Numbered from the stretch's first letter, positions 47,958 through 58,500 are shown. The stretch is DNA of 64,000 bases from Streptomyces lichenis (GCF_023218175.1 NZ_JALPTH010000005.1:240173-304172); one strand, 5' to 3'. Numbers and translations are program-made. Notes: a model not told the origin generated them from the sequence alone.

Positions 47958-47994
47958 GTACGAGGTGTCACCGCGGCCGCGGGGGCCGCGAGGC

Positions 47995-48450
47995 TCAGAC
48001 GAGCTCGGTGACGCTGCCGCCCGCGGCGGCGATCTTCTCCTTGGCGGAGCCCGAGACGGCGTCCACCGTCACGGTCAGCGCCACGGAGATCTCGCCCTGG
48101 CCCAGGACCTTGACGAGGCTGTTCTTGCGCACCGCGCCCTTGGCGACCAGGTCGGCCACCGTGACCTCGCCACCCTCGGGGTAGAGCGAGCCGAGCTTGT
48201 CCAGGTTCACGACCTGGTACTCGGTGCGGAACGGGTTCTTGAAGCCCTTGAGCTTCGGGAGGCGCATGTGGAGGGGCATCTGCCCACCCTCGAAGCGCTC
48301 CGGAACCTGGTAGCGGGCCTTGGTGCCCTTGGTACCACGACCGGCCGTCTTACCCTTCGACGCCTCACCACGACCCACACGGGTCTTGGCGGTCTTGGCG
48401 CCGGGGGCGGGACGGAGGTTGTGGGCCTTCAGCGGGTTGTTCTCCGCCAT
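47995..48450 (-). CDS. rplO: 50S ribosomal protein L15
   Basis: A 151-residue L15 from ATG 48450, with [20 protein letters not shown] near the start and the glycine-rich [20 protein letters not shown]. It lies one base after rpmD and is the last gene of the spc segment. Confidence 0.98.
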   Translation of the reverse strand: MAENNPLKAHNLRPAPGAKTAKTRVGRGEASKGKTAGRGTKGTKARYQVPERFEGGQMPLHMRLPKLKGFKNPFRTEYQVVNLDKLGSLYPEGGEVTVADLVAKGAVRKNSLVKVLGQGEISVALTVTVDAVSGSAKEKIAAAGGSVTELV

Positions 48451-48451
48451 G

Positions 48452-48634
48452 TCAGTCAACCTCCTCAACCGTCACGAGGTGGCGGACGGTGTGCACCATG
48501 CCGCGGAACTCGGGGCGGTCCTCCTTGACGACCACGTCGCCGAGGCGCTTGAGGCCCAGGCTCCGAAGGGTGTCGCGGTGGTTCTGCTTGCTGCCGATGT
48601 ACGACTTGGTCTGCTTGATCCGGAGCTGCGCCAT
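48452..48634 (-). CDS. rpmD: 50S ribosomal protein L30
   Basis: A 60-residue L30 beginning [20 protein letters not shown], with [20 protein letters not shown]. Its ATG overlaps the rpsE stop codon by one base. Confidence 0.97.
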   Translation of the reverse strand: MAQLRIKQTKSYIGSKQNHRDTLRSLGLKRLGDVVVKEDRPEFRGMVHTVRHLVTVEEVD

Positions 48635-49239
48635 TACGCACCAGCCCCGGCACGCGCACGCAGCAGGGCCGCGGGGGCCACGTCCTCCAGGGGCAGACCG
48701 CGACGGGCCGCGATCTCCTCGGGACGCTGGAGGCCCTTGAGGGCCGCCACGGTCGCGTGCACGATGTTGATCGCGTTGTCCGAGCCGAGCGACTTCGACA
48801 GGATGTCGTGCACGCCCGCGCACTCCAGCACGGCGCGCACCGGGCCACCGGCGATCACACCGGTACCGGGGGAAGCCGGCTTGAGCAGGACGACGCCCGC
48901 GGCCTTCTCGCCCTGGATGGGGTGCGGGATGGTGCCCTGGATACGGGGGACCTTGAAGAAGTGCTTCTTGGCCTCCTCCACACCCTTGGCGATGGCGGCC
49001 GGCACCTCCTTGGCCTTGCCGTAGCCGACACCGACGGTGCCGTCACCATCGCCCACCACGACCAGCGCGGTGAAGCTGAAGCGACGACCACCCTTCACGA
49101 CCTTGGCGACGCGATTGATCGCGACGACGCGCTCGACGTACGCGGTCTTCTCGGCGGCGGCAGCGCCGCCGTCACGGCCCTTACGGTCCCGCCGCTCGCC
49201 GCCACCGGCACCGCTTCCGCGGCGCTGGGGTCCAGCCAT
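48634..49239 (-). CDS. rpsE: 30S ribosomal protein S5
   Basis: A 201-residue S5. The N-terminal 35 residues are Gly/Arg-rich, then [20 protein letters not shown] and [20 protein letters not shown]. It contributes to decoding fidelity; changes near the KVVKGGR loop cause spectinomycin resistance in other bacteria. It overlaps rpmD by one base. Confidence 0.98.
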   Translation of the reverse strand: MAGPQRRGSGAGGGERRDRKGRDGGAAAAEKTAYVERVVAINRVAKVVKGGRRFSFTALVVVGDGDGTVGVGYGKAKEVPAAIAKGVEEAKKHFFKVPRIQGTIPHPIQGEKAAGVVLLKPASPGTGVIAGGPVRAVLECAGVHDILSKSLGSDNAINIVHATVAALKGLQRPEEIAARRGLPLEDVAPAALLRARAGAGA

Positions 49240-49277
49240 TGGATTTACCTCTCTCTTTTCCGCTAGCTACGGGCCGA

Positions 49278-49661
49278 CTAGAACTTGAGGCCGGCTTCGC
49301 GGGCGGCGTCCGCCAGGGCGGCGATGCGCCCGGCGTACTGGTTGCCGCCACGGTCGAACACGACAGCCTCGACGCCGGCGGCCTTGGCACGCTCGGCCAC
49401 GAGCTGGCCGACCTGCTTCGCCTTCGCCGACTTGTCGCCCTCGCCGCCGCGGATGGACGCGTCCAGGGTGGACGCCGACGCCACGGTGTGACCCTTGATG
49501 TCGTCGATCACCTGAGCGGTGATGCCGCGGTTGGACCGGGTGACGACGAGGCGCGGACGCTCCGCCGTACCGGCGATCCTCTTGCGGATACGGATGTGGC
49601 GACGCTTCAGAGCCGCACCCTTGTACGCCTTGCCCTTGGCGATCTTGACGCCGTATGCCAT
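49278..49661 (-). CDS. rplR: 50S ribosomal protein L18
   Basis: A 127-residue 5S rRNA-binding protein, with [20 protein letters not shown] and [20 protein letters not shown]. It follows rplF by two bases. Confidence 0.98.
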   Translation of the reverse strand: MAYGVKIAKGKAYKGAALKRRHIRIRKRIAGTAERPRLVVTRSNRGITAQVIDDIKGHTVASASTLDASIRGGEGDKSAKAKQVGQLVAERAKAAGVEAVVFDRGGNQYAGRIAALADAAREAGLKF

Positions 49662-49663
49662 GG

Positions 49664-50203
49664 CTACTTACCAGCCTTTCCGACCTTGCGGCGGATGACC
49701 TCGCCGGCGTACTTGACGCCCTTGGCCTTGTACGGGTCGGGCTTGCGCAGCTTGCGGATGTTCGCGGCGACCTCGCCGACCTTCTGCTTGTCGATGCCCT
49801 CGACCGAGAACTTGGTCGGCGACTCGACCTTGAAGGAGATCCCCTCGGGGGCCTCCACCAGGATCGGGTGGCTGTAGCCGAGCTGGAACTCCAGGTTGGA
49901 GCCCTTCGCGGCGACGCGGTAACCGACACCGCTGATCTCGAGCGCCTTCGTGTACCCCGCGGTCACACCGGTGATCATGTTGGCCACCAGCGTGCGGGAC
50001 AGGCCGTGCAGGGCCTTGTTCTGACGCTCATCGTTGGGGCGGGTGACGTTGAGCACGCCGTCCTCGCCCTTGGCGATCTCGATCGGAGCGGCGACGGTGT
50101 GGCTCAGGGCGCCCTTGGGGCCCTTCACCTGGACCGTGCGGCCATCGATGGTGACGTCCACGCCGGCGGGAACCGTGATGGGGAGCTTGCCGATACGCGA
50201 CAT
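49664..50203 (-). CDS. rplF: 50S ribosomal protein L6
   Basis: A 179-residue L6 beginning [20 protein letters not shown], with the C-terminal [20 protein letters not shown]. It sits at the factor-binding region of the large subunit. It is 21 bases after rpsH. Confidence 0.98.
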   Translation of the reverse strand: MSRIGKLPITVPAGVDVTIDGRTVQVKGPKGALSHTVAAPIEIAKGEDGVLNVTRPNDERQNKALHGLSRTLVANMITGVTAGYTKALEISGVGYRVAAKGSNLEFQLGYSHPILVEAPEGISFKVESPTKFSVEGIDKQKVGEVAANIRKLRKPDPYKAKGVKYAGEVIRRKVGKAGK

Positions 50204-50224
50204 TGGCTTTTCCTCCGTTCCCGA

Positions 50225-50623
50225 CTACCAGACGTAGGCGAGGACTTCCCCACCCACGCCCTTCTTCTGCGCCTGCTGGCCGGTCAGGAGACCGTGGGAC
50301 GTGGAGATGATCGCCACGCCCAGGCCGCCGAGGACCTTCGGCAGGTTGGTGGACTTCGCGTAGACCCGCAGGCCCGGCTTCGAGATCCGCTTGATGCCCG
50401 CGATGGAGCGCTCACGGTTCGGACCGAACTTGAGCTCCAGGACGAGGTTCTTGCCGACCTCGGCGTCCTCGACCTTCCAGCCCGTGATGAAGCCCTCCTG
50501 CTGGAGGATCTCCGCGATGTGAGACTTGATCTTGCTGTGCGGCATCGTCACGGAGTCGTGGTACGCCGAGTTCGCGTTACGCAGACGCGTGAGCATGTCT
50601 GCGATCGGATCAGTCATGGTCAT
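50225..50623 (-). CDS. rpsH: 30S ribosomal protein S8
   Basis: A 132-residue S8 starting [20 protein letters not shown] and ending in the [12 protein letters not shown] signature. In E. coli S8 represses the spc operon. The 209-base gap and hairpin upstream, towards rpsZ, would be a suitable control point. Confidence 0.97.
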   Translation of the reverse strand: MTMTDPIADMLTRLRNANSAYHDSVTMPHSKIKSHIAEILQQEGFITGWKVEDAEVGKNLVLELKFGPNRERSIAGIKRISKPGLRVYAKSTNLPKVLGGLGVAIISTSHGLLTGQQAQKKGVGGEVLAYVW

Positions 50624-50812
50624 GAATTGGCCTTCGGCCTCTCTCGCCGGGGTTTCCTATGTGCGCCATCCCTCTCCCCACTCATGGGCGGGACGGGTGC
50701 GGCGCGGGGACCTACGGCGTAGTAAGTCTTATGGGCGGCAGGCGCCCAACCCCAACAGCCTACGGCACGTGGGGCCGGGCTCCTGCCGACCAGATGCTTA
50801 CCGAGAGCCTCC

Positions 50813-50837
50813 GGTAATCCCCAAGTGGGGGATTACC
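50813..50837 (-). terminator. Hairpin overlapping the rpsZ stop codon
   Basis: GGTAATCCCC and GGGGATTACC form a perfect 10-bp stem around an AAGTG loop. The rpsZ TAA lies inside one arm. The 209-base gap to rpsH follows. It may be a partial terminator, a processing site or an S8-type control element. Confidence 0.55.
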
Positions 50838-51018
50838 AGGAGCTCTTGGTCACGCCCGGCAGCTCGCCACGGTGAGCCATCTCACGAAGGCACACGCGGC
50901 ACAGGCCGAACTTGCGGTACACGGAGTGGGGACGCCCGCAGCGCTGGCAGCGGGTGTAGCCACGCACACCGAACTTGGGCTTGCGAGCAGCCTTCGCGAT
51001 AAGGGCCTTCTTCGCCAT
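50833..51018 (-). CDS. rpsZ: 30S ribosomal protein S14, zinc-binding type Z
   Basis: A 61-residue S14 with zinc ligands C24, C27, C40 and C43 (TRCQRCGRP and GLCRVCLRE). The zinc-independent form is longer and usually controlled by Zur elsewhere in Streptomyces. It starts five bases after rplE. Confidence 0.97.
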   Translation of the reverse strand: MAKKALIAKAARKPKFGVRGYTRCQRCGRPHSVYRKFGLCRVCLREMAHRGELPGVTKSSW

Positions 51019-51023
51019 CTCGC

Positions 51024-51581
51024 TTACGCCTCCTTGAACGGGAAGCCGAGGTGACGGAGAAGGGCGCGGCCCTCGTCGTCGTTGGTCGCCGTGGTCACCA
51101 CGGTGATGTCCATACCCCGGACGCGGTCGATCTTGTCCTGGTCGATCTCGTGGAACATGACCTGCTCCGTGAGACCGAAGGTGTAGTTGCCACGGCCGTC
51201 GAACTGCTTGGGGGACAGGCCGCGGAAGTCGCGGATGCGCGGGAGCGCGAGCGACAGGGTGCGGTCCAGGAACTCCCACATGCGGTCGCCACGGAGCGTG
51301 ACGTGGGCACCGATCGGCTGGCCCTCACGCAGCTTGAACTGCGCGATGGACTTGCGGGCCTTGGTGACGGCCGGCTTCTGACCGGTGATCGTGGTGAGGT
51401 CGCGGATGGCGCCCTCGATCAGCTTGGAGTCGCGGGCGGCGTCGCCCACACCCATGTTGACCACGATCTTGACGAGGCCGGGGACCTGCATGACGTTCTC
51501 GTACTTGAACTCGTCACGCAGCTTGCCCGCGATCTCCTCGCGGTACTTCGTCTTGAGACGCGGAGTGGTGGTGGTAGCCAT
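51024..51581 (-). CDS. rplE: 50S ribosomal protein L5
   Basis: A 185-residue 5S rRNA-binding protein with [20 protein letters not shown] and [20 protein letters not shown]. It overlaps the rplX stop by one base. Confidence 0.98.
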   Translation of the reverse strand: MATTTTPRLKTKYREEIAGKLRDEFKYENVMQVPGLVKIVVNMGVGDAARDSKLIEGAIRDLTTITGQKPAVTKARKSIAQFKLREGQPIGAHVTLRGDRMWEFLDRTLSLALPRIRDFRGLSPKQFDGRGNYTFGLTEQVMFHEIDQDKIDRVRGMDITVVTTATNDDEGRALLRHLGFPFKEA

Positions 51582-51904
51582 CAGATGTCCTCACCCGTCC
51601 GCTTGGCAACGCGGATCTTGTTGCCCTCGTCGTCGAAGCGGTAGCCGACCCGGGTCACGACCTTGTTGCCGTCCTTCTCGACGACGAGCTGGACGTTGCT
51701 CACGTGGATCGGGGCCTCGGTGGTGACGATGCCGCCGGCCTGCGAGGCGCGGCCCGGCTGGTTGGCCTTGGTGTGCTTCTTGACCCGGTTGACACCCTCG
51801 ACCAGGACGCGGTCCTCGCGGGGGAAGGCCGCGATGACCTTGCCCTGCTTGCCCTTGTCCTTACCGGTGATGACCTGGACCAGGTCGCCCTTCTTGATCT
51901 TCAT
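51581..51904 (-). CDS. rplX: 50S ribosomal protein L24
   Basis: A 107-residue KOW-domain protein, starting [20 protein letters not shown]. An assembly initiator of the large subunit. Coupled to rplE by overlapping codons. Confidence 0.98.
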   Translation of the reverse strand: MKIKKGDLVQVITGKDKGKQGKVIAAFPREDRVLVEGVNRVKKHTKANQPGRASQAGGIVTTEAPIHVSNVQLVVEKDGNKVVTRVGYRFDDEGNKIRVAKRTGEDI

Positions 51905-51906
51905 GC

Positions 51907-52275
51907 TTACAGCACCTCCGGCGCGAGCGAGATGATCTTCATGAACTTCTTCTCGCGCAGCTCACGGCCCACCGGGCCGAAGATACGGGTGCCGCGAGGG
52001 TCGCCGTCGTTCTTCAGAATGACGGCGGCGTTCTCGTCGAAGCGGATGTACGAGCCGTCCTGGCGGCGGCGCTCCTTGACGGTGCGAACGATGACCGCCT
52101 TGACGACGTCACCCTTCTTCACGTTGCCACCGGGGATCGCGTCCTTGACGGTGGCGACGATGACGTCACCGATGCCCGCGTAGCGGCGACCCGAGCCACC
52201 GAGAACACGGATGCAAAGGATCTCCTTGGCACCAGTGTTGTCGGCGACCCGCAGTCGCGACTCCTGCTGGATCAC
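51907..52275 (-). CDS. rplN: 50S ribosomal protein L14
   Basis: A 122-residue L14 starting [20 protein letters not shown] and ending [12 protein letters not shown]. It is the first gene after a 141-base gap and hairpin behind rpsQ, so it probably heads the spc transcription segment. Confidence 0.98.
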   Translation of the reverse strand: MIQQESRLRVADNTGAKEILCIRVLGGSGRRYAGIGDVIVATVKDAIPGGNVKKGDVVKAVIVRTVKERRRQDGSYIRFDENAAVILKNDGDPRGTRIFGPVGRELREKKFMKIISLAPEVL

Positions 52276-52384
52276 GTCTATCTCCTGATCGTCTGCCGGT
52301 TCCCGGGGGCCGTCGGTGTACGGCGGTCCCCGAGCCTGGCGGAACTGTGCCGGGACGTGTGCGCCCCGGCGGGGGTGATGCGGG

Positions 52385-52406
52385 GCCCTCCCCCGGAAGG
52401 GAGGGC
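52385..52406 (-). terminator. Hairpin between rpsQ and rplN
   Basis: GCCCTCCC and GGGAGGGC form a perfect 8-bp stem around a CCGGAA loop. It is ten bases past the rpsQ stop, at the border of the S10 and spc segments. Confidence 0.5.
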
Positions 52407-52416
52407 GCCCGCAAAA

Positions 52417-52710
52417 TTACTTGGCCTTCTCGAGGATCTCGACGACGCGCCACCGCTTGGTGGCGGACAGCGGCCGGGTCTCCATGAGGAGGACGCGGTC
52501 GCCGACGCCGGCGGCGTTCTGCTCGTCGTGCGCCTTGAGCTTGTTGGTACGGCGGATGACCTTGCCGTACAGCGCGTGCTTGACGCGGTCCTCGACGGCG
52601 ACGACGACGGTCTTGTCCATCTTGTCGCTGACGACCAGACCCTCACGGGTCTTGCGGAAACCGCGGGCCTCGGTCTTCTCGGGGTTCTCAGTCACGTTGC
52701 TCTCGCTCAT
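52417..52710 (-). CDS. rpsQ: 30S ribosomal protein S17
   Basis: A 97-residue S17; the core [20 protein letters not shown] follows a short acidic extension. It overlaps rpmC by one base. Confidence 0.98.
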   Translation of the reverse strand: MSESNVTENPEKTEARGFRKTREGLVVSDKMDKTVVVAVEDRVKHALYGKVIRRTNKLKAHDEQNAAGVGDRVLLMETRPLSATKRWRVVEILEKAK

Positions 52711-52934
52711 CAGGCGCTCTCCACCGTCTCGATGCCGAGCTCGCGCTCACGCATCAGGGTGTAGATCCGGGCGATGTCCTTACGGACGGACTTGAGCCGA
52801 CCGTGGTTCTCGAGCTGGCCGGTCGCCGCCTGGAAGCGGAGGTTGAACAGCTCTTCCTTGGCCTCGCGGAGCTTGTTGACGAGCTCCTCGTTGCCCAGCT
52901 CGCGCAGCTCCGACGCCTTGGTACCGGTCGACAT
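52710..52934 (-). CDS. rpmC: 50S ribosomal protein L29
   Basis: A 74-residue helical L29 that lines the peptide exit tunnel. It reads [20 protein letters not shown] and has [23 protein letters not shown] 52934 is used; the GTG immediately before it could also serve. The start overlaps the rplP stop. Confidence 0.97.
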   Translation of the reverse strand: MSTGTKASELRELGNEELVNKLREAKEELFNLRFQAATGQLENHGRLKSVRKDIARIYTLMRERELGIETVESA

Positions 52935-53353
52935 CACAGCTCACCTGCCTCGCGCTTGACGATCTTGCACTTCATCGGCAGCTTGTGAGCCGCACGGGTC
53001 AGGGCCTCGCGCGCGATCTTCTCGTTCGGGTAGGACAGCTCGAACATGACGCGTCCGGGCTTGACGTTCGCGATCCACCACTCCGGGGAACCCTTACCGG
53101 AACCCATGCGGGTCTCGGCCGGCTTCTTGGTGAGGGGACGGTCCGGGTAGATGTTGATCCAGACCTTGCCGCCACGCTTGATGTGGCGGGTCATCGCGAT
53201 ACGCGCCGCCTCGATCTGGCGGTTGGTCACGTACGCCGGAGTGAGGGCCTGGATGCCGTACTCGCCGAACGCAACCTGCGTGCCACCCTTGGCCATGCCA
53301 TCGCGCTTGGGGTGGTGCTGCTTGCGGTGCTTGACCCTACGGGGGATCAGCAT
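52934..53353 (-). CDS. rplP: 50S ribosomal protein L16
   Basis: A 139-residue L16, with [20 protein letters not shown] and IFIDKPLTKK-type sequence [20 protein letters not shown]. It organises the A-site region of the large subunit. Five bases after rpsC. Confidence 0.98.
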   Translation of the reverse strand: MLIPRRVKHRKQHHPKRDGMAKGGTQVAFGEYGIQALTPAYVTNRQIEAARIAMTRHIKRGGKVWINIYPDRPLTKKPAETRMGSGKGSPEWWIANVKPGRVMFELSYPNEKIAREALTRAAHKLPMKCKIVKREAGEL

Positions 53354-53358
53354 GACGG

Positions 53359-54207
53359 TCAGGCCTCCGTTCCGCCAGTAGAAGTGTTGCCGGCCTCAGC
53401 GGCAGCCGGAGCAGCGGCGGTCGCCTCGGCCTTGGGGGCCTCGGCGCCGGTGTTCTGCTGCGGCTTGCGGCCACGGCCGCCACGCTCGCCACCGCGGCCA
53501 CCACGGGCCGGGCGGTCGGCGCCGCCACGGGCCGGGCGGTTGCCGGCGCGGGCGGCGGCGTTCTCGGCGCGGACCTCGGCGATGTTCTTGACGTCGCCCT
53601 TGTAGATCCACACCTTGACGCCGATGCGACCGAAGGTGGTCTTGGCCTCGAAGAAGCCGTACTCGACGTTCGCGCGCAGGGTGTGCAGCGGCACACGGCC
53701 CTCGCGGTAGAACTCCGAGCGGGACATCTCGGCGCCGCCGAGGCGGCCACCGCACTGGATCTTGATGCCCTTGGCGCCCGCCTTCATCGCCGACTGCATG
53801 CTCTTGCGCATGGCACGGCGGAAGGAGACGCGGGAGGAGAGCTGCTCGGCGACGGCCTGGGCCACCAGCTGAGCGTCCACCTCGGGGTTCTTGACCTCGA
53901 GGATGTTCAGCTGGACCTGCTTGCCGGTCAGCTTCTCCAGGTCGCCGCGGATGCGGTCGGCCTCGGCGCCGCGGCGGCCGATCACGATGCCCGGACGGGC
54001 GGTGTGGATGTCGACGCGGACGCGGTCGCGGGTGCGCTCGATCTCCACCTTGGAGATGCCGGCGCGCTCCATGCCGGACGTCATCATCCGGCGGATGGCG
54101 ACGTCTTCCTTGACGTAGTCCTTGTACAGCTTGTCGGCATACCAACGCGACTTGAAGTCGGTGGTGATGCCGAGCCGGAACCCATGCGGGTTAACCTTCT
54201 GGCCCAT
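53359..54207 (-). CDS. rpsC: 30S ribosomal protein S3
   Basis: A 282-residue S3. The KH domain ([20 protein letters not shown]) and the C-terminal domain are standard. The last 65 residues are an Arg/Gly- and Ala-rich extension ([19 protein letters not shown]) longer than in E. coli and typical of actinobacteria. It overlaps rplV by one base. Confidence 0.98.
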   Translation of the reverse strand: MGQKVNPHGFRLGITTDFKSRWYADKLYKDYVKEDVAIRRMMTSGMERAGISKVEIERTRDRVRVDIHTARPGIVIGRRGAEADRIRGDLEKLTGKQVQLNILEVKNPEVDAQLVAQAVAEQLSSRVSFRRAMRKSMQSAMKAGAKGIKIQCGGRLGGAEMSRSEFYREGRVPLHTLRANVEYGFFEAKTTFGRIGVKVWIYKGDVKNIAEVRAENAAARAGNRPARGGADRPARGGRGGERGGRGRKPQQNTGAEAPKAEATAAAPAAAEAGNTSTGGTEA

Positions 54208-54554
54208 TACCGGGTTCCTTCCTTGCTGCTGACGACCACGGTGATGTGGCTGGTCCGCTTACGGATCCGGTAGGCGCGGCCCTGGGCGCGCGGGCGGAAC
54301 CGCTTCAGGGTCGGGCCCTCGTCCACGTACGCCTCGCTGATGAACAGCGAGCCGGCGTCCGAGTGGTCGTAGTTGTGCGCGGCGTTGGCGATGGCGCTGT
54401 CCAGCACCTTGCCGACCGGCACGCTCGCGGCCTGCGGGGCGAAACGCAGGACCGCCTGAGCCTCCGTGGCGTCCATGCCACGGATGAGGTCCACCACGCG
54501 GCGGGCCTTCATGGGCGTGACGCGGATGTACCGCGCCTGGGCCCTGGCTTCCAT
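54207..54554 (-). CDS. rplV: 50S ribosomal protein L22
   Basis: A 115-residue L22 from ATG 54554, with [20 protein letters not shown]. The beta-hairpin ([20 protein letters not shown]) reaches the exit tunnel, where changes give macrolide resistance in other bacteria. 49 bases after rpsS. Confidence 0.97.
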   Translation of the reverse strand: MEARAQARYIRVTPMKARRVVDLIRGMDATEAQAVLRFAPQAASVPVGKVLDSAIANAAHNYDHSDAGSLFISEAYVDEGPTLKRFRPRAQGRAYRIRKRTSHITVVVSSKEGTR

Positions 54555-54603
54555 GGTTGTCCCTTCAGTGTCTGACACGTTCGTCATGGTCTGTCACCCC
54601 GCG

Positions 54604-54885
54604 TTAGCGGCGCTTCGACTTCCGGTCGTCCTTGACGTGACCCCGGAAGGTGCGCGTCGGCGAGAACTCGCCGAGCTTGTGGCCGACCATCGACTCGGTG
54701 ACGAACACCGGGATGTGGGTCTTGCCGTTGTGCACCGCGATCGTGTGGCCGAGCATGGCCGGAATGATCATCGAGCGACGGGACCAGGTCTTGATGACGT
54801 TCTTGGTGCCGGCTTCGTTCTGGGCGTCCACCTTCTTGATCAGGTGGTCGTCGACGAAGGGCCCCTTCTTGAGACTGCGCGGCAT
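54604..54885 (-). CDS. rpsS: 30S ribosomal protein S19
   Basis: A 93-residue S19 starting [20 protein letters not shown], with [20 protein letters not shown]. Twelve bases after rplB. Confidence 0.98.
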   Translation of the reverse strand: MPRSLKKGPFVDDHLIKKVDAQNEAGTKNVIKTWSRRSMIIPAMLGHTIAVHNGKTHIPVFVTESMVGHKLGEFSPTRTFRGHVKDDRKSKRR

Positions 54886-54897
54886 CTAAACCCGCTC

Positions 54898-55734
54898 CTA
54901 GCGCTTCTTGTTCGTCTTGCGGCGGCGGACGATGTACTTGTTCGAAGCCTTCTTCGGCGAACGAGTACGACCCTCCTTCTGACCCCACGGGGAGACCGGG
55001 TGGCGACCACCGGAGGTCTTGCCCTCACCACCACCGTGCGGGTGGTCGACCGGGTTCATCGCCACACCGCGAACGGTCGGGCGAACGCCCAGCCAGCGCT
55101 TGCGGCCGGCCTTGCCCCAGTTGATGTTCGACTGCTCGGCGTTGCCGACCTCACCGATGGTGGCGCGGCAGCGCGCGTCCACCATGCGGATCTCGCCGGA
55201 CGGCATACGGAGGGTCGCCATGGCGCCCTCACGGGCCAGCAGCTGCACCGAGGCACCGGCGGAGCGGGCGAACTTGGCGCCGCCACCGGGGCGGAGCTCG
55301 ATCGCGTGCACCGTGGTACCGACCGGGATGTTGCGCAGGGCCAGGTTGTTGCCGGGCTTGATGTCGGCGCCGGGGCCGTTCTCGACCCGGTCGCCCTGGC
55401 TCAGGCCACGCGGGGCGAGGATGTAGCGCTTCTCGCCGTCCACGTAGTGCAGGAGCGCGATGCGCGCGGTGCGGTTCGGGTCGTACTCGATGTGCGCGAC
55501 CTTCGCCGGCACGCCGTCCTTGTCATGGCGACGGAAGTCGATGACACGGTAGGCGCGCTTGTGGCCACCGCCCTGGTGGCGGACGGTCACACGACCGGTG
55601 TTGTTACGGCCGCCCTTGCTGTGCAGGGGGCGGACCAGCGACTTCTCCGGCGTGGACCGCGTGATCTCGACAAAGTCGGCGACGCTGGAGCCACGACGGC
55701 CCGGGGTCGTCGGCTTGTACTTGCGGATACCCAT
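54898..55734 (-). CDS. rplB: 50S ribosomal protein L2
   Basis: A 278-residue L2, needed for subunit association and peptidyl transfer. Conserved [24 protein letters not shown] [20 protein letters not shown] and [20 protein letters not shown], including the functionally key histidine, are present. 39 bases after rplW. Confidence 0.98.
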   Translation of the reverse strand: MGIRKYKPTTPGRRGSSVADFVEITRSTPEKSLVRPLHSKGGRNNTGRVTVRHQGGGHKRAYRVIDFRRHDKDGVPAKVAHIEYDPNRTARIALLHYVDGEKRYILAPRGLSQGDRVENGPGADIKPGNNLALRNIPVGTTVHAIELRPGGGAKFARSAGASVQLLAREGAMATLRMPSGEIRMVDARCRATIGEVGNAEQSNINWGKAGRKRWLGVRPTVRGVAMNPVDHPHGGGEGKTSGGRHPVSPWGQKEGRTRSPKKASNKYIVRRRKTNKKR

Positions 55735-55773
55735 TTCTCAGTCCTCGTCCGATATTCGGACCAGGGCGCTCCG

Positions 55774-56094
55774 TTAGGAGGCCTGGCCGAAGATGTCGAT
55801 ACGGCTGCCCTCAGCAAGGGTCACGATGGCGCGCTTGGTGTTGGCGCGCTTACCGAAACCGGTGCGGGTGCGCTTGCGCTTGCCCTGGCGGTTGATCGTG
55901 TTCACGCCGGTGACCTTGACCGAGAAGATGGCCTCGACGGCCTGCCTGATCTGGGTCTTGTTGGCGCGGGGGTCCACGACGAACGTGTACTTGTTCTCGT
56001 CCAGCAGGGCGTAGCTCTTCTCCGAGACGACCGGCTTGACGAGGATGTCACGCGGGTCCGAGAAGGTCTTGCTGGTGACGACGGCCTCGCTCAT
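55774..56094 (-). CDS. rplW: 50S ribosomal protein L23
   Basis: A 106-residue L23, the docking site at the tunnel exit for trigger factor and SRP. It contains [20 protein letters not shown] and [20 protein letters not shown]. It overlaps rplD by one base. Confidence 0.98.
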   Translation of the reverse strand: MSEAVVTSKTFSDPRDILVKPVVSEKSYALLDENKYTFVVDPRANKTQIRQAVEAIFSVKVTGVNTINRQGKRKRTRTGFGKRANTKRAIVTLAEGSRIDIFGQAS

Positions 56095-56744
56095 CAGGCG
56101 TCGCTCCCTTCAGTCTCAGCGGTCTGGGGGCCAGACACGAAGGACTCGAAGGCGGCCTTGGTGAAGACCACGTCGTCGGAGACGATCACGTCGTACGTGT
56201 TCAGCTGGCCCGGCTCCAGGATGTGCACCTGGGGCAGGTTGCGGGCGGACAGCCACGCGGCCTCGTCGGAGCGCTCGACGACCAGGAGCAGGTTCTTGCG
56301 CTCCGAGATCTTGCCGAACAGCGTCTTGGCGGCCTTGGTGGAGACGTCCCCGTCGACCACGCCGGTGACGACGTGGATACGGGAGTGGCGCGCCCGGTCC
56401 GAGAGGGCACCGCGCAGGGCGGCGGCCTTCATCTTCTTCGGGGTGCGCTGCGAGTAGTCACGCGGCACGGGGCCGTGGACGACGCCACCGCCGGCGAACT
56501 GCGGGGCGCGGGTCGAGCCCTGACGGGCGCGGCCGGTGCCCTTCTGGCGGTAGGGCTTCTTGCCACCGCCGCGGACTTCGCCACGGGTCTTGGTCTTGTG
56601 CGTGCCCTGTCGGGCAGCGGCCAGCTGGGCGACGACGACCTGGTGGATCAGCGGAACGCTGGTCTTGGCGTCGAAGATCTCCGCGGGGAGATCGACGGTC
56701 CCGGCCTTGTCGCCTGCCGGCGAAAGGATGTCAATGGTGCTCAT
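56094..56744 (-). CDS. rplD: 50S ribosomal protein L4
   Basis: A 216-residue L4 with the RNA-binding loop [20 protein letters not shown]. In E. coli L4 also represses the S10 operon; a long leader before rpsJ would allow something similar here. Eight bases after rplC. Confidence 0.98.
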   Translation of the reverse strand: MSTIDILSPAGDKAGTVDLPAEIFDAKTSVPLIHQVVVAQLAAARQGTHKTKTRGEVRGGGKKPYRQKGTGRARQGSTRAPQFAGGGVVHGPVPRDYSQRTPKKMKAAALRGALSDRARHSRIHVVTGVVDGDVSTKAAKTLFGKISERKNLLLVVERSDEAAWLSARNLPQVHILEPGQLNTYDVIVSDDVVFTKAAFESFVSGPQTAETEGSDA

Positions 56745-56752
56745 CGGTTACC

Positions 56753-57397
56753 TCAGGCCCCCTTGGCCGCGGTACGGACCAGGACGAGGCCGCCGTTCGG
56801 ACCGGGAACCGCGCCCTTGATGAGCAGCAGACCCTTCTCCGCGTCAACGGCGTGGACGGTCAGGTTCTGGGTGGTGACCCGCTCGTTGCCCATGCGGCCC
56901 GCCATGCGGAGGCCCTTGAACACGCGGCCCGGGGTGGCGCAGCCACCGATGGAACCGGGCGAGCGGTGCTTGCGCTGGGTGCCGTGTCCGGCGCCCAGGC
57001 CACGGAAGTTGTGGCGCTTCATGACACCGGCGAAGCCCTTGCCCTTGCTCTTGCCGGTGACGTCGACCTTCACGCCCGCCTCGAAGACCTCGGCGGTGAC
57101 TTCCTGGCCGAGGGTGTACTCGGAGGCGTCGGCGGTGCGGATCTCCACCAGGTGGCGGCGCGGGGTGACGTCGGCCTTGGCGAAGTGGCCCTTGAGGGGC
57201 TTGTTCACCTTGCGCGGGTCGATCTCGCCGAAGGCGATCTGGACCGACTCGTAGCCGTCGGAGTCGTTGCTGCGGACCTGGGTGACGACGCAGGGCCCGG
57301 CCTTGACGACGGTCACCGGGACGACCCGGTTGTTCTCGTCCCAGACCTGGGTCATGCCGAGCTTCTCGCCCAGGACGCCCTTAATGTTCTTGGTCAT
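56753..57397 (-). CDS. rplC: 50S ribosomal protein L3
   Basis: A 214-residue L3 from ATG 57397: [20 protein letters not shown] and the core [20 protein letters not shown]. It nucleates 50S assembly. Thirteen bases after rpsJ. Confidence 0.98.
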   Translation of the reverse strand: MTKNIKGVLGEKLGMTQVWDENNRVVPVTVVKAGPCVVTQVRSNDSDGYESVQIAFGEIDPRKVNKPLKGHFAKADVTPRRHLVEIRTADASEYTLGQEVTAEVFEAGVKVDVTGKSKGKGFAGVMKRHNFRGLGAGHGTQRKHRSPGSIGGCATPGRVFKGLRMAGRMGNERVTTQNLTVHAVDAEKGLLLIKGAVPGPNGGLVLVRTAAKGA

Positions 57398-57410
57398 CTC
57401 GCGCGTCACC

Positions 57411-57719
57411 TCAGAGCTTGATCTCGATGTCGACGCCGGCCGGCAGGTCGAGACGCATGAGCGAGTCGACCGTCTTCGGCGTGGGGTCGAGGATGTCGAT
57501 GAGGCGCTTGTGCGTGCGCATCTCGAAGTGCTCGCGCGAGTCCTTGTACTTGTGCGGCGACTTGATGACGCAGTACACGTTCTTCTCAGTGGGCAGCGGC
57601 ACCGGGCCCGCGACCGACGCACCGGTACGGGTCACCGTCTCGACGATCTTCTTCGCCGAGGAGTCGATGACCTCGTGGTCGTAGGCCTTGAGCCGGATGC
57701 GGATCTTCTGTCCCGCCAT
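57411..57719 (-). CDS. rpsJ: 30S ribosomal protein S10
   Basis: A 102-residue S10 starting [20 protein letters not shown] and containing [20 protein letters not shown]. It joins the transcription factor NusG/NusB antitermination contacts as well as the ribosome. It is the first gene of the supercluster. Confidence 0.98.
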   Translation of the reverse strand: MAGQKIRIRLKAYDHEVIDSSAKKIVETVTRTGASVAGPVPLPTEKNVYCVIKSPHKYKDSREHFEMRTHKRLIDILDPTPKTVDSLMRLDLPAGVDIEIKL

Positions 57720-58128
57720 GGCTACTCAGTAGTCCTGTCTCTCGTAACGCTCTGGAACCTGGTGGGCCGCGGCCTTGCGGCCACTCGCTCCCCTCCGACC
57801 CACGCGGTCGGGCGTGTCGCACTCCCTCTACGAAGATCTCCCGAAGGATTTCCCAACCAAGGGGGTACGGCCTGCACGGACCGCGGTGCTCAATCAAGAG
57901 CTGTCGGGGGTGGAACACCCACCGGGTGCCTGGTCGGCGCCCCGCTGACACTTCCCGGAAGATTCCCGTACGTCCGCCCCTGGCGTCTTGCGACGCCGTA
58001 TATGGGACGACGAGTACTGTGGGACTCGCTTCCGGTCCTCCCGGCGGGAGGCGCGCAGCATCGGCACTCAACCGAGCAACCCGGACAGTCTGCCACACCG
58101 GGCGCCGCCGATGCCAATCGAGCCCAGA
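57720..58128 (-). promoter_or_regulatory. Long leader of the S10 operon
   Basis: About 400 bases lie between the candidate S10 promoter and rpsJ with no open reading frame that looks coding. Such a leader could carry a ribosomal-protein feedback structure. I could not identify a known leader motif by eye. Confidence 0.45.
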
Positions 58129-58156
58129 AGATTACCCCGGGGCCTTTGGCTGTCAA
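58129..58156 (-). promoter_or_regulatory. Promoter of the S10 operon
   Basis: On the minus strand TTGACA (plus 58151-58156), 16 bases, TAATCT (plus 58129-58134). The -35 is a perfect match and the -10 keeps the TAxxxT pattern, as expected of a strong principal-sigma promoter about 410 bases before rpsJ. Confidence 0.65.
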
Positions 58157-58219
58157 ACCACGGCACGCGGGGGTCCCCTTCCTCCCCCGGGCGTCTGCGA
58201 CCCAATTTCCGAGCGCCGG

Positions 58220-58244
58220 GTTTACACCCTCCAGCTCAGGTCAT
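58220..58244 (+). promoter_or_regulatory. Weak sigma-B-like promoter before the CsbD gene
   Basis: GTTT, 15 bases, GGTCAT resembles the general-stress pattern GTTT-N14-16-GGGTAT with two mismatches in the -10. CsbD of Bacillus subtilis is sigma-B dependent, which makes the match worth noting. Confidence 0.3.
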
Positions 58245-58289
58245 CCGAAGAGCAGACGAAGCACTGCCAACGAGGAGGAGGGCGACAAA

Positions 58290-58484
58290 ATGGCCGCCGA
58301 CGAGAAGGCCAAGGCGAAGACCGAGCAGGCCACCGGCAAGGTGAAGCAGGCCGCCGGCAGCGCCCTGGGCAACGAGCGCCTTGAGGCCAAGGGCCACGCC
58401 GACGAGGCCAAGGGCCACGCCCGCCAGGCCAAGGAAGACATCAAGGACGAGCTCAAGGGCAAGGGCAAGGACGAGCGCCCGTAA
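58290..58484 (+). CDS. CsbD-like stress protein
   Basis: A 64-residue highly charged helical protein, starting MAADEKAKAKTEQATGKVKQ with repeated KGHADEAKGHARQAKED. This composition and the KVKQAAGSALGNERLEAKG motif define the CsbD family, which is induced by general stress; the role is unknown. ATG 58290 follows GAGGAGGAGG. Confidence 0.9.
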   Translation: MAADEKAKAKTEQATGKVKQAAGSALGNERLEAKGHADEAKGHARQAKEDIKDELKGKGKDERP

Positions 58485-58500
58485 GACGAGCGCGTACGAC

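Larger units (their letters stand above)
47614..47994 (-). promoter_or_regulatory. rplO-secY intergenic control region
   Basis: This 381-base spacer contains no gene. From rplO towards secY it holds the hairpin at 47919-47957, a small palindrome ACATTAATGT at 47717-47726 in an AT-rich patch, and the 28-bp palindrome at 47686-47713. A secY promoter is expected here but its boxes are not obvious. Confidence 0.6.

Noticed and set aside
54466..56457. A 663-codon open frame antisense to rplV, rpsS, rplB, rplW and rplD
   Set aside because: It crosses five ribosomal protein genes and is only their complement.
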